NCBI GenBank assembly: GCA_028282885.1
Contig: JANQGX010000086.1
Span: forward strand, 62,001-126,000
DNA length: 64,000 nt
From: SAR324 cluster bacterium
Lineage (GTDB): Bacteria; SAR324; XYD2-FULL-50-16
Direction of reading: 5' to 3'
The notes beneath the pieces are model-generated. The model was not told where the DNA came from, searched no databases, and worked only from the letters and a program-made list of their open reading frames with translations. The position numbers and the translations under genes are program-made. The stretch's first letter is position 1, and each line of letters begins with the position of its first letter. This document shows, piece after piece, positions 19,045-28,185 of the stretch.

Positions 19045-19578
19045 ATGAACAATCAGGAAGTTTTAGACAAGATTACTTTCAAAAAGGGTGATATCACCCG
19101 CGAAACAACCGACGCTGTCGTCAATGCAGCTAATGAGGCCCTGTTGGGCGGTGGCGGAGTTGACGGTGCTATTCACCGTGCTGCAGGCCCGCAACTTCTC
19201 GAAGAGTGCAGGTCTATCGGTGGTTGTCTAACCGGTGAAGCCAGATTAACGAAGGGCTACAACCTGCCAGCCAGGTTTATTATACATACTGTAGGGCCTG
19301 TCTGGAAGGGTGGGGGAGAGGATGAAGAAAATCTTCTTGCCTCATGCTATCGCAACTCATTGAACATCGCATGGGAAAATGGAATCAGAACCATTTCCTT
19401 TCCTTCTATCAGTACAGGTGTTTACGGATTTCCTTTTGAAAAAGCTTGCCGCATAGCGCTTGCACAAATCCGCGATTTTCTGGAATTGCATCCCGAATTT
19501 GAGGAGGTTCGCCTGGTTTGTTTTTCAGACCGGGATCTGGACTTGGTACAAGAAGCGTATGCAGAACTGACAGAGTAG
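19045..19578 (+). CDS. Macrodomain O-acetyl-ADP-ribose deacetylase
   Basis: 177-aa MacroD-type protein. Hallmarks are the VNAAN motif at 26-30, the glycine loop GGGGVDGAIH at 35-44, and SISTGVYGFP further on, which lines the ADP-ribose pocket. Such enzymes remove acetyl or ADP-ribosyl groups from O-acetyl-ADP-ribose and modified acidic residues. The frame is open 34 codons further upstream, but GGGAGG seven bases before the chosen ATG sets the start. A hypothetical gene follows 114 bases later. Confidence 0.92.
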   Translation: MNNQEVLDKITFKKGDITRETTDAVVNAANEALLGGGGVDGAIHRAAGPQLLEECRSIGGCLTGEARLTKGYNLPARFIIHTVGPVWKGGGEDEENLLASCYRNSLNIAWENGIRTISFPSISTGVYGFPFEKACRIALAQIRDFLELHPEFEEVRLVCFSDRDLDLVQEAYAELTE

Positions 19579-19692
19579 CAATGAAATAAAGGGATACGTC
19601 GCACGAACAAAAATAACGGCTCAAACCAATATTCCAAAACCAAACCCCATTCTGCTTCAGAATGGCTAAGTGAACAAAAGGATCGGTATCAG

Positions 19693-20091
19693 ATGGCAAC
19701 AGTAGAAGAGAATATCCTCCATTCTATCAGAAAAAACGGCTATCCGGAGAAGAGAGTATCACTTCCTTTTCAGCCGGTTTTCAAAGCCTGCAAAAACGAT
19801 GAGAAATCTCTTTCAGATGTCTTGGCCGGCCTGGAGGAGCAAGGTATAAAAAGCAAGGTGGAAGGCGACCGCATCCTGTTTTTCGATAAGGAATGGAGCC
19901 AACCGGAGCAACCGAATCCCGAGTTTGATTTTGATCCTTCCAGTGAGATGATGCAGGAAGCGATGAAGAAAATGAAAGAGATGGATCCCAATGAACTGGA
20001 GAAGCTGAAACAGCAGGTTGCAAACATGAGCCCGGAAGAAAGGGATGAGATGATGAAACAGGCAAAAGAGTTCTTTAAAAAGCCCCAATAA
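19693..20091 (+). CDS. Hypothetical protein with Met/Glu-rich helical tail
   Basis: 132-aa soluble protein. The first half (1-65) looks like a small winged-helix-like fold (a 'LADVLAGLEEQGI'-type helix followed by strands ending ILFFDKEW). The second half (82-132) is helical and rich in Met, Glu and Lys. I do not recognise the family. AAAAGGA lies about 11 bases before the ATG. It stands just upstream of the STAS gene. Confidence 0.65.
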   Translation: MATVEENILHSIRKNGYPEKRVSLPFQPVFKACKNDEKSLSDVLAGLEEQGIKSKVEGDRILFFDKEWSQPEQPNPEFDFDPSSEMMQEAMKKMKEMDPNELEKLKQQVANMSPEERDEMMKQAKEFFKKPQ

Positions 20092-20193
20092 ACGCTGCAG
20101 TAGCGATTCGGGCTGGCAAAATCAAAATCGGCGTGATACTATTTTCCTCAAAAAACAGAAAAGATAGTTTCATCAACCTCACTAAAAGGAACA

Positions 20194-20538
20194 ATGGATC
20201 TTACTGAAAAAAGAGATGGAAATATCCTGATTATCTCCGTGGTCGGAAACATCGTCCTGGAAGATACCACCAAGCTCAAAGGATTCGTTGAGAAGTACAT
20301 CGAAGATGCGGAAATTGAAGGAATCATCATCAATTGTGAAAACGTAAGCTTTATCGATTCCTCCGGACTTGGGCTCATCGTCTCTATCTATAAGACGTTG
20401 AAAAAAATGGAGAAGAAGTTTGCGCTGACCTCACTCGCAGATCGCACCATGGAGATTTTCACCCTCACCAAGCTGGACAATATCCTCACTATCACCAAAG
20501 ATGATTCATCGGCAATGGAAGTTTTGAAGAAAGATTAG
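20194..20538 (+). CDS. STAS-domain anti-sigma factor antagonist
   Basis: 114-aa single STAS domain like SpoIIAA/RsbV. The phosphorylation loop FIDSSGLG is at 53-60, with Ser56/Ser57 the likely target of an anti-sigma kinase. The domain releases a sigma factor or other partner when unphosphorylated. No anti-sigma kinase adjoins it. The only SpoIIE-type phosphatase in the window is 20 kb away. AAGGA precedes the ATG. The gene converges on the thiolase. Confidence 0.9.
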   Translation: MDLTEKRDGNILIISVVGNIVLEDTTKLKGFVEKYIEDAEIEGIIINCENVSFIDSSGLGLIVSIYKTLKKMEKKFALTSLADRTMEIFTLTKLDNILTITKDDSSAMEVLKKD

Positions 20539-20559
20539 ATCATCGGAAGTGTCAGTTCA

Positions 20560-20587
20560 GGGAGGTTCGAGCTGAACCAAACCTCCC
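20560..20587. terminator. Candidate bidirectional terminator
   Basis: Inverted repeat GGGAGGTT (20560-20567) and AACCTCCC (20580-20587) with a 12-base loop, placed between the convergent ends of the STAS and thiolase genes. No strong T run follows on either strand, so its efficiency is doubtful. Confidence 0.5.
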
Positions 20588-20594
20588 ATCCTGT

Positions 20595-21845
20595 TTAAAG
20601 TATTTCTACAGCAACAGCCATCGAGACGCCGCCACCGCCACACAGTGTGGAAAGACCGATTGATTTGCCCCTGTTTTTCAAGGCATAGATAAGTGATGTG
20701 GTTATCCTGGCACCTGTGGCACCAACCGGATGGCCCAAACCGATTCCTGAACCGTTTACATTGGTAATTTCCCTTTTCAGGCCGATCTCCCGCTCACATC
20801 CGATATACTGTGCAGCAAAGGCTTCATTTAACTCAACCAGCTCAAAGTCATCCAGCTTGAAATTGCTGTTATTGAGCAGTTTTTCGACTGCCGGAACCGG
20901 TGAAAGTCCCATTACCGAGGGATGACAGCCGCCACTCCCCACTGCCTTGATCTTGGCAACAGGACTCAACCCCAACTCACGGGCCTTCTCCTCGCTCATC
21001 AGGATCATGGCTGCAGCGCCATCATTTAATCCGCTGGAGTTTCCTGCCGTCACCTTGCCTGATTCCGGAACAAAGGCCGGGGGAAGTTTCTGCAGATCTT
21101 CAATCGTCAATCCGGGCCTGAAATGTTCATCCTTATCAAAGACGATCGGCGGCTTTTTGCGTTGTGGGACCTCTATCGGCACTATTTCATCCTTAAAGGA
21201 ACCGTCGCTATTCGCTCTCTCGGCTTCGTTATGACTTCTAAGTGCGACCTCATCCATCTCTTTACGGCTGATATCCAGGTGCTGGGCAATGAACTCCGCC
21301 GTATGCCCCATGATATAAGGTTTGCCCTTAAAATAGCTAAGTGGTGCTTTGGTTTCATCCACCGGTCCTTCCGTTGCATCCTTCAGCAGGTGTGAACCAC
21401 AATGAAGTCCCCTGATCATGCGGTCGACCAACGCATTATCCTGAAGCCTGCATCCCCACCGAGCCGCCGGAACCGTATATTCCGCACCCGACATATGCTC
21501 AACTCCACCTGCCAGGACGACATCAAAAACACCGGCCTGAATCATTGCCATTCCTGAAATAATAGCCTCCATACCGGATATACAGACCCTGTTAATCGTG
21601 ACCGCTGTTGATTTTTCAGGTATCCCCGCCATCAGGGCTGAGACTCTGGCAACGTTTAGATTGTCAGCGTGCTCCATGCAACTTCCCATTCGTACATCGT
21701 CTATTTGTCCCGGCTCAATGCCTGCCCTGTTTATCGCCTCTTTCATGACAACGCTGGCAATCTTGGGTGCAATCATGTTTTTAAGGGTACCTCCAAAGGC
21801 ACCAATTGCTGATCTGCATGCAGAAACAATTACAACATCTTTCAT
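20595..21845 (-). CDS. Acetyl-CoA C-acetyltransferase (thiolase)
   Basis: 416-aa thiolase that condenses or cleaves acyl-CoA. The acylated cysteine is Cys88 in NRVCISGM. Other signature parts are LNEAFAAQ, the GSGIGLGHPVGATGAR block with the active-site His, and the terminal CGGGGVSMAV with the second catalytic Cys. It can serve acetoacetyl-CoA formation or beta-oxidation. No partner dehydrogenase or hydratase adjoins it. A strong AGGAGG site precedes the ATG. Confidence 0.93.
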   Translation of the reverse strand: MKDVVIVSACRSAIGAFGGTLKNMIAPKIASVVMKEAINRAGIEPGQIDDVRMGSCMEHADNLNVARVSALMAGIPEKSTAVTINRVCISGMEAIISGMAMIQAGVFDVVLAGGVEHMSGAEYTVPAARWGCRLQDNALVDRMIRGLHCGSHLLKDATEGPVDETKAPLSYFKGKPYIMGHTAEFIAQHLDISRKEMDEVALRSHNEAERANSDGSFKDEIVPIEVPQRKKPPIVFDKDEHFRPGLTIEDLQKLPPAFVPESGKVTAGNSSGLNDGAAAMILMSEEKARELGLSPVAKIKAVGSGGCHPSVMGLSPVPAVEKLLNNSNFKLDDFELVELNEAFAAQYIGCEREIGLKREITNVNGSGIGLGHPVGATGARITTSLIYALKNRGKSIGLSTLCGGGGVSMAVAVEIL

Positions 21846-22142
21846 TTGATCCTCCTGAGTCTAAAAGAAAAAGATACGTAACCAGCAGTTTTGAACTTCA
21901 ATACAAATGTCCTGTTTACTGTCGTCGCAAACTCCTTGGCTTCATTGCCCCGGGAATGACCAGGCACCCGTTTGATTTGAGGTCCCTGACTCAGTAAATA
22001 CCGGCTGGTTGCTTGGAAAGAAGCCCAAAAATCCTGTTTCGGGCATTTAAAATCAATCGTTTGTTTAATGCCTTCGCTGTCCGGGAATCCACACCCGGAA
22101 ATGAAGAATCATCCTGCTGCCAGCAGTGGGATGAAGTTATAT

Positions 22143-22760
22143 TCAGATTCGCTGTAAAAAACCAAGGGTGTTGACCTTCTCCAGCTCCTTAAACAATCCT
22201 GACGCCAGAGCTAACTTCCAGATCTCGTATGGCGCCTGTCCCCCTTGGGAAGGATCGGGAAAAATATCATGAATGGCCAGAATGCCATTCTTTACCAAAT
22301 GAGCTGCCCAACTGCGATAATCCTCCAATGCTGATTCCAGGCTGTGCCCACCGTCAATAAAAACCATTCCAAGTGGAGTTACCCAATGCCTGGATGCCAC
22401 CGAGGAGGTTGCAACAATAGGTATAACCGTATCCTGGAGGTTTGCCGCAGATATGGTTTTTCTGAACTCCCGAAAACTGTCCACGACCCCTACATCTGCA
22501 TCATATAGGTCCGGATCATGATACTCCTCACCGGGTTGATGCTCTTCGGATCCGCGATGATGATCCAGGGCATATAGTACACTCCGGTTTGCCTGGCAGG
22601 CTGTAGCCAGATATACCGTTGACTTACCACAATAGCTGCCGATTTCCAGGCAGGGCGCTAACTGCGAAGCTTTAACGGCATATCGGTGCAATGCTTCACC
22701 CTCATCCGGTTCCAGAAAACCTTTGACAGACTCTATATCTAAAGGCAGGTTCAAACTCAT
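22143..22760 (-). CDS. Class I SAM-dependent methyltransferase (Methyltransf_24 type)
   Basis: 205-aa protein. The SAM site is LEIGSYCGKSTVYLA, followed by an acidic residue in ALDHHRG. FIDGGHSLESALEDY is typical of the Methyltransf_24 group, which is common in surface-polysaccharide and rhamnose O-methylation loci. The ATG at 22760 was preferred to the TTG two codons earlier. It lies just downstream of a hexapeptide acyltransferase on the same strand and is likely co-transcribed. Confidence 0.8.
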   Translation of the reverse strand: MSLNLPLDIESVKGFLEPDEGEALHRYAVKASQLAPCLEIGSYCGKSTVYLATACQANRSVLYALDHHRGSEEHQPGEEYHDPDLYDADVGVVDSFREFRKTISAANLQDTVIPIVATSSVASRHWVTPLGMVFIDGGHSLESALEDYRSWAAHLVKNGILAIHDIFPDPSQGGQAPYEIWKLALASGLFKELEKVNTLGFLQRI

Positions 22761-22781
22761 ATACAACTTCCGATTAATTAA

Positions 22782-23504
22782 TCAATCCCCGGCCCGGGGA
22801 AAAAGCATGGATCGCAGCCAACCCAGGGTGCTGTTTCCCTTGAGAAATGAGCGATCAAAGTCGTCCATGAACTTGGCTAGCTGACGGGGATTTTCAAATA
22901 ATTTTTCACGTTTGTTGAGTTCAATGGCTGGATCGAGTTCCTTGACCACTTTGGCCGGATTTCCCACGGCAATGCAATTGGCGGGAATATCTTTTGCTAC
23001 TACCGAGCCAGCGCCAATGATACTGTTTTCCCCTACGGTAACACCCTTGCAGACAATGGCGCTGTCGCCAATCCAGACATTCTCCTTTAGCTCAACAGCG
23101 GCGGTATCTCCGACTGTTTTCAGCCTGTCGTAAATGCCGTGCCAATCCGCGTCCGAGATATAAGCACCATTGGCAATCATACAGTTGTTCCCGATTGTCA
23201 CCCCTGTAGCCGAAGTGATCCTCACCCCCGGGCTGACGAGGCAATAATCACCAATAGAAATTTTGCCGCACCCCTCCTGTTCTGACCAGATAACAAATTT
23301 GATCTTTTTGTCAGCCGCCGAAACAATATGGGTAAATTTCCCGACTTCAACAGGGGATCCGAAAATCTCTACATTCCAGGGACGGATAAAATGATAGCCT
23401 TCACCCAAGGACGCAAACTGCGGACGAAGAAAGTGCTCCACATATTTGTCCTGCAGTTTGTAATAGAGCCTTTTCAGGTAATAGGGACGGCGGTCGTGAA
23501 TCAT
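22782..23504 (-). CDS. Hexapeptide-repeat O-acetyltransferase
   Basis: 240-aa left-handed beta-helix acyltransferase of the LbetaH/maltose-O-acetyltransferase type. Repeats run across residues 70-185, including ISIGDYCLVSPG, VTIGNNCMIANG, VWIGDSAIVCKG and VTVGENSIIGAGSVV. The last of these, with its following VGNPAKVVKEL, is the usual end of the sugar O-acetyltransferase core. The acceptor is probably a cell-surface sugar. It pairs with the downstream methyltransferase and is divergent from the GT4 operon. Confidence 0.82.
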   Translation of the reverse strand: MIHDRRPYYLKRLYYKLQDKYVEHFLRPQFASLGEGYHFIRPWNVEIFGSPVEVGKFTHIVSAADKKIKFVIWSEQEGCGKISIGDYCLVSPGVRITSATGVTIGNNCMIANGAYISDADWHGIYDRLKTVGDTAAVELKENVWIGDSAIVCKGVTVGENSIIGAGSVVAKDIPANCIAVGNPAKVVKELDPAIELNKREKLFENPRQLAKFMDDFDRSFLKGNSTLGWLRSMLFPRAGD

Positions 23505-23924
23505 GTTTAACTGTTAGGGTTGGTCATGTTGAAGCTGACTGCGAACACTGGTCACTGCCTGAATTTGCTATTTATATCAATTGAATCCTTCTGCCAAAGG
23601 CAACGCCCAGTCCATTCTCCGGACTTTCAGTTTGGGCTTTCCGGAACTACAAAGATAATGATGGTCCGTTCTCAGGTTTGTCAAGAGTACGAAAGGCCGG
23701 AAGACGATCCAGCACTCTTTTTTGACTATACAAAATTAATAATTGCAACTATGATATCGACTTAAAATCTTTTTTGACCCGTCGGTCATATTTAAAACAC
23801 CAGACACACAACTGTCAAGGTCTCACAGGCAACAAGACTGTCCGAAACAGAGCATAATCCATCCGGGTAAAGCATCACCCAATCCAGTTTATGCTGATTT
23901 CGTTTGAGAGAAATAAACGTCACC
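23505..23924. other. Divergent intergenic region between two glycoconjugate operons
   Basis: Should hold promoters for both directions. AT-rich around 23740-23800. No repeat or operator was clear. Confidence 0.35.
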
Positions 23925-25232
23925 ATGAAAGATTTTCCGGAACTGGGCATTGCAAAAGACAGAGCGCCTGTAGAAACAACCACGGACAAACCACTGAAGA
24001 TTTGTCTTCTTGGCTACCGCAGCAAACCGCATTGCGGCGGACAAGGAATTTACATCAGGTATCTCAGTTCGGCACTTGCCAAAATAGGACACAAGGTTGA
24101 TGTCATCTCGGGCGAACCCTATCCGGAACTGGAAAACAATATTGGCCTGATCAAAATGCCCGGTATGAATCTGTTTGATAAGGAAAAACGATTCCTGGCT
24201 CTTCGTTTGAAAGACATGAAATCATATACTAACCTTTTCGAATGGTTCAGCGTTCTCACGGGAGGATTTCCCGAACCTTATACTTTCGGACGTCGCATTG
24301 TTAAGTACTTCAGAAAACATGGAAGCAATTACGATCTGATTCATGATAATCAAAGTCTTTGCTATGGTTTGCTGGGTTTGCAGAAAATGGGAATTCCTCT
24401 TGTATCAACGATTCATCATCCTATCACCAAAGACCGGGATATCTCTCTTGCCAGTGCCAACGGATTTAAACATAGGCTGCTGATTAAAAGGTGGCACTCT
24501 TTTTTGGGAATGCAGAAGAAAGTGGTGCAAAACCTGGATCACATTATCACTGTTTCCAGGCAATCCCAGGGTGATATTGCCCGGGCTTTCGATGTTAATC
24601 CTTCCAAAGCAGAGATTGTCTATAACGGGATTGATACGGAAATCTTTGCCCCAATGCCGGAAGTCGAGCGACTGCCTTCTAGAATCATGGCTACTGCTAG
24701 TGCAGACCAACCTTTGAAAGGGCTTGATTATCTTCTGGGAGCGTTATCGTCTCTCCTCCCCCGGTTTCCTAAACTTGAGCTTATGGTTGTGGGTAGCCCC
24801 AAACCTGGCGGTCACACGGAGAAGATGATCGGCAGGCTGGGAATTGGCGATAAGGTCCGATTTGTAAACAATCTCAAAACCGAAGAAATTACCCGTTATT
24901 ACGCCAGGGCTACCATGGCTGTCATTCCATCCTTGTACGAGGGATTTGGACTTCCGGCAGGTGAAGCCATGTCCTGCGGAATTCCGGTGATCTCATCGGA
25001 CGGAGGTGCCTTGCCGGAAATTGTGGGAGATGCGGGGATCATTGTTCCATCCGCAGATTCAGCCGCCCTTGCCAAGGCCATTCAGGATCTGTTAGAAAAC
25101 CGGGAACGAAGGGACTCACTCGGAGCCAAGGGACGCCAGCGAATTTTGGAAAAATTCAGTTGGGATGTGGCGGCAGTACAGATGACACGTTACTACAGGG
25201 AAGTTATCAGAGATGTTAACCATAGATTTTGA
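23925..25232 (+). CDS. GT4-family glycosyltransferase
   Basis: 435-aa GT-B glycosyltransferase. The N-terminal domain opens with KICLLGYRSKPHCGGQGIYI, the glycine loop that accepts the donor phosphate. The C-terminal Glycos_transf_1 domain has the EGFGLPAGEA E-x7-E motif, followed by CGIPVISSDGGALPE. It transfers a sugar from a nucleotide donor to a lipid or glycan. The TTG start at 23904 is possible, but the ATG at 23925 is more likely. Its end overlaps the next gene by 20 bases, so an operon is certain. Confidence 0.88.
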   Translation: MKDFPELGIAKDRAPVETTTDKPLKICLLGYRSKPHCGGQGIYIRYLSSALAKIGHKVDVISGEPYPELENNIGLIKMPGMNLFDKEKRFLALRLKDMKSYTNLFEWFSVLTGGFPEPYTFGRRIVKYFRKHGSNYDLIHDNQSLCYGLLGLQKMGIPLVSTIHHPITKDRDISLASANGFKHRLLIKRWHSFLGMQKKVVQNLDHIITVSRQSQGDIARAFDVNPSKAEIVYNGIDTEIFAPMPEVERLPSRIMATASADQPLKGLDYLLGALSSLLPRFPKLELMVVGSPKPGGHTEKMIGRLGIGDKVRFVNNLKTEEITRYYARATMAVIPSLYEGFGLPAGEAMSCGIPVISSDGGALPEIVGDAGIIVPSADSAALAKAIQDLLENRERRDSLGAKGRQRILEKFSWDVAAVQMTRYYREVIRDVNHRF

Positions 25233-25923
25233 TCGATTCGGACTCTCCGAGGGAGATCGTGTGCTCGACCTGGGATGCGGTGTGGGTCGCCATGTCATTA
25301 CTGCCTACACACTGAAAAACGTGCAATCTGTCGGAGTCGATCTCCGCCATGATGATCTGAAAGAAGCCGCAGATCGTTTCCACAAGGAGTTTGAGGAATC
25401 CGGCAATTGTGAAAAGAGTTTGGGCCTGGCCGCAGCCAATGGTCTCTCTCTGCCGTTTTCGGATCACTGTTTTGACAGAGTCATCTGTTCTGAGGTCCTG
25501 GAACATATACCGGATTACCGGTCGGTACTGGTAGAAATCGACAGGGTGCTGATACCAGGGGGGATGTTGGCGGTCAGCGTACCCCGTTTTTTACCGGAGT
25601 GGATTTGCTGGAAACTGAGTGAAGAGTATCACAAAGAGGAAGGGGGGCATATCCGCATATTCAATGCTGCTCAACTACGCAGCAATATCGAGAGACAGGG
25701 ATTCAGGTTTCTCGAAAAACACTGGGCACATTCCCTCCACGTCCCGTACTGGTGGCTTCAATGCCTGTTCTGGTCAAAAAGGGAAACATCAAGGTTGATC
25801 AAACTATATCACAGGTTCCTTGTCTGGGATTTACTAAAAAAGCCACGACTGACACAAACCATGGATCGGTTACTTAATCCACTGATTGGAAAAAGTGTAG
25901 TGATGTACTTCAGAAAGGAATAA
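25213..25923 (+). CDS. Class I SAM-dependent methyltransferase
   Basis: 236-aa Methyltransf_11-type enzyme with motif I VLDLGCGVGRH near residue 18, post-I acidic VGVDLRHDD, and motif II FDRVICSEVLEHI. The C-terminal third is Trp-rich and basic, as in enzymes acting on lipid-linked substrates. It overlaps the GT4 gene by 20 bases and is followed after 2 bases by the toroid gene. The acceptor is unknown, probably the GT4 product. Confidence 0.88.
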   Translation: MLTIDFDRFGLSEGDRVLDLGCGVGRHVITAYTLKNVQSVGVDLRHDDLKEAADRFHKEFEESGNCEKSLGLAAANGLSLPFSDHCFDRVICSEVLEHIPDYRSVLVEIDRVLIPGGMLAVSVPRFLPEWICWKLSEEYHKEEGGHIRIFNAAQLRSNIERQGFRFLEKHWAHSLHVPYWWLQCLFWSKRETSRLIKLYHRFLVWDLLKKPRLTQTMDRLLNPLIGKSVVMYFRKE

Positions 25924-25925
25924 AA

Positions 25926-26996
25926 ATGTCGAAGCTATTCTTCTTCAAAGGTTTTTTCCCCAACGATTTTTTCTACAAGACCGCCGAATACATAGCATCG
26001 GTTCAAGACAAGGACGGTTCCATCCCCTGGTTTGAAGGAGGGTATACCGACCCCTGGGATCACGTCGAGGCGGCAATGGGTTTAAGTATCTGCGGCAAGA
26101 ACAGGGAGGCAGTCAGGGCCTTTAACTGGCTGAAGGAAACCCAGCGGAAAGACGGTAGTTGGTGGAATGCATATAAAGATGGTTGTGTCGAGGATAAATC
26201 CCGCATCGAATCCAATTTTGTCGCCTATGTGGCAACCGGGGTATGGCACTACTATCTGATCAATCGTGATCGTAAATTTCTGGAAGGGATGTGGTCGGTT
26301 GTCGAAGGTGCAATTGAATTTGTGCTGACACTGCAAACCGAACATGGCGAAATCTCATGGGCCATCGATCCGGCCAAAGGGATACTGGAAGATGCTCTGA
26401 TCACCGGTTGCAGTTCGATTTATAAAAGCTTGGAGTGTGCCATCAATATCGCCACAGTTCTGGAAAAGAAAAAACCTCACTGGTTAACATCCCGCAACAA
26501 GCTTGGGCATACCCTGCGTAACCATCCTGAAAGATTTGACAGAACATGGGAAAGCAAAAGCCGCTACTCAATGGACTGGTTTTACCCGGTTCTCACAGGC
26601 GTTGTCACCGGACCCACTGCCCGGTCCCGACTGAATAACAAATGGGATACATTTGTTGTCGACGGTTTGGGCTGTCGCTGTGTTTCGGATGAGCCCTGGG
26701 TTACTATTGCCGAATCCTGCGAACTGACCATGGCCCTGATCGGTTCCGGCAATCACAAAAAAGCATCCCAGCTTTTCAATTGGCTGCACGACTATAGGGA
26801 AGCAGATGGTTCATACTGGACCGGATACGTTTATCCCAAAGATGAACTCTGGCCGGAAGAGAAGCCAACCTGGACTGCCGGCGCCATCCTGTTGGCAGCA
26901 GACGCTCTGGCAAATGCCACCCCTGCCTCCTATCTTTTCACCAAGGTGAATCTTGTGGATGCCGACCAGCCGGCTAAAAGCATCCATTATGCCTGA
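25926..26996 (+). CDS. Alpha/alpha-toroid protein (prenyltransferase/squalene-cyclase-like)
   Basis: 356-aa protein built of repeated helix pairs with QW-like motifs: QDKDGSIPWF, QRKDGSWWNAY, QTEHGEISWAI and READGSYWTGY. This is the alpha/alpha barrel seen in squalene cyclases, protein prenyltransferase beta subunits and some glycosidases. The cyclase DxDD motif is not present, so terpene cyclisation is unlikely. Related genes are often annotated 'prenyltransferase' beside GT4 and methyltransferase genes. No signal peptide. It could be a glycan hydrolase or lyase, or a scaffold, within this operon. Confidence 0.7.
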   Translation: MSKLFFFKGFFPNDFFYKTAEYIASVQDKDGSIPWFEGGYTDPWDHVEAAMGLSICGKNREAVRAFNWLKETQRKDGSWWNAYKDGCVEDKSRIESNFVAYVATGVWHYYLINRDRKFLEGMWSVVEGAIEFVLTLQTEHGEISWAIDPAKGILEDALITGCSSIYKSLECAINIATVLEKKKPHWLTSRNKLGHTLRNHPERFDRTWESKSRYSMDWFYPVLTGVVTGPTARSRLNNKWDTFVVDGLGCRCVSDEPWVTIAESCELTMALIGSGNHKKASQLFNWLHDYREADGSYWTGYVYPKDELWPEEKPTWTAGAILLAADALANATPASYLFTKVNLVDADQPAKSIHYA

Positions 26997-27013
26997 GACG
27001 TTCCGGTGTAAGC

Positions 27014-27616
27014 ATGGCAATCCTGCTTAAATTTCAAAAGGTTTCGCTTTTTCGGGAGAAACCTTTTGGCATCTCCCGGGTCTCTTTTGATATTGAGAGA
27101 AATCGGAAATATCTTATCCACATTGATAATCCTGAAAAGCTAAATACACTGGCGGGACTGATTGAGGGCAGATTCCAGAAGGAATCCGGCTACATCGAAC
27201 ATCAGGAAAAGCTCTTCATCCAGAGCGACCGACTTCTATTGGGGGAAAAGATCTATGACAAAACCCCGCGCAGATGGTTGGCCCTTGGAAGTGAATTCTT
27301 CAAGTTCGGAGCCCGACAACGATCCAAGTTCGGCATGATTCAAAAGCTGAAGGCCAAACATCTGCTGGATTTTCCCATTTATAAATTACGAGGGGAAGAC
27401 CGGATTCGATTTACTCTCCTTTCACTCTGCTTTCAGGAGTCGGGTATCATCCTGATTAGCGAACTGCTCAATCGGGATTTGGACGATACTCAAAGAGAGT
27501 TTTTGGTCCGAATTATCAGGGATACATCCACAACCTGCTGCGTGCTCACCTCCTCCCCTGGATGGATTGAAGAAGAGTTGGAACAAATTCGCGAAATGAT
27601 CGAACTGAAGCTATAA
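27014..27616 (+). CDS. Degenerate ABC-ATPase-like protein, probably non-catalytic
   Basis: 200-aa protein that aligns over its length with an ABC nucleotide-binding domain. The opening strands and the post-Walker helix (TLAGLIEGRFQKESGYI, compare TLLxLIAGLLxPxSGxI) are preserved. Walker A has lost its glycines and lysine (IDNPEKLNT in place of GPNGAGKST). The signature is LRGED instead of LSGGQ. Walker B is IILISELLN in place of LLLDEPLN, so the Asp is lost and the Glu kept. The switch His is replaced by Ser. It follows the toroid gene by 17 bases as the fourth gene of the operon. ATP hydrolysis is unlikely; a structural or regulatory role is inferred. Confidence 0.7.
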   Translation: MAILLKFQKVSLFREKPFGISRVSFDIERNRKYLIHIDNPEKLNTLAGLIEGRFQKESGYIEHQEKLFIQSDRLLLGEKIYDKTPRRWLALGSEFFKFGARQRSKFGMIQKLKAKHLLDFPIYKLRGEDRIRFTLLSLCFQESGIILISELLNRDLDDTQREFLVRIIRDTSTTCCVLTSSPGWIEEELEQIREMIELKL

Positions 27617-28185
27617 ACTATTGAATAACAGTCATAGTTCCTAATCCTTTCATCATTCATTTTTACCGCGATATATAAATATTCCTCAATAGATACTCTT
27701 TTCAGATTGAGCCTTCGCTATCGAGCCTGGAAGAGGGGTTTCAGGCTGAAGATGGTTCCCATAATCTTTTATGACGAAATCGCGGTCACTCCAAAATGTC
27801 CAATCGGATTATTCCCAAGGCGATGTTGAAAGTCTGGTATCTTAAGATAACCAGCCTGTTCGAACGCTATCGATCCCAACCCATTCTATCATTTTGATCT
27901 GTCTTCCCGACACCTTCCAGCAACTATCGACTTGAAATGTTGAATCATTTACGCAATAATGTCCCTGCATTCGATCAAAGTCCAAAATTGCTAATAATTG
28001 TAACTATTCACCCTGCAAGCTTAGCCATAGAGTTTGTGATGCTGTAAAACCCCTGAACATCGCAAACCGGATTGAGGAATTGACGTTGGCCTTTTCAAAC
28101 TCACAAATCCCCTGGTTATGCTCAGATTGAATAGATACCTCCGATCTGATAATCGGCATGATATCCTTTTAATTAGGAGAGAGTT
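27617..28185. other. 569-base intergenic region
   Basis: No gene, RNA or mobile element was recognised. Only short open frames occur. The last part must hold the promoter of the binding-protein gene, whose ribosome site TAGGAGA lies at about 28174-28180. Confidence 0.4.

Noticed and set aside
27958..28128. 55-codon frame before the binding-protein gene
   Set aside because: No start codon; appears open by chance.
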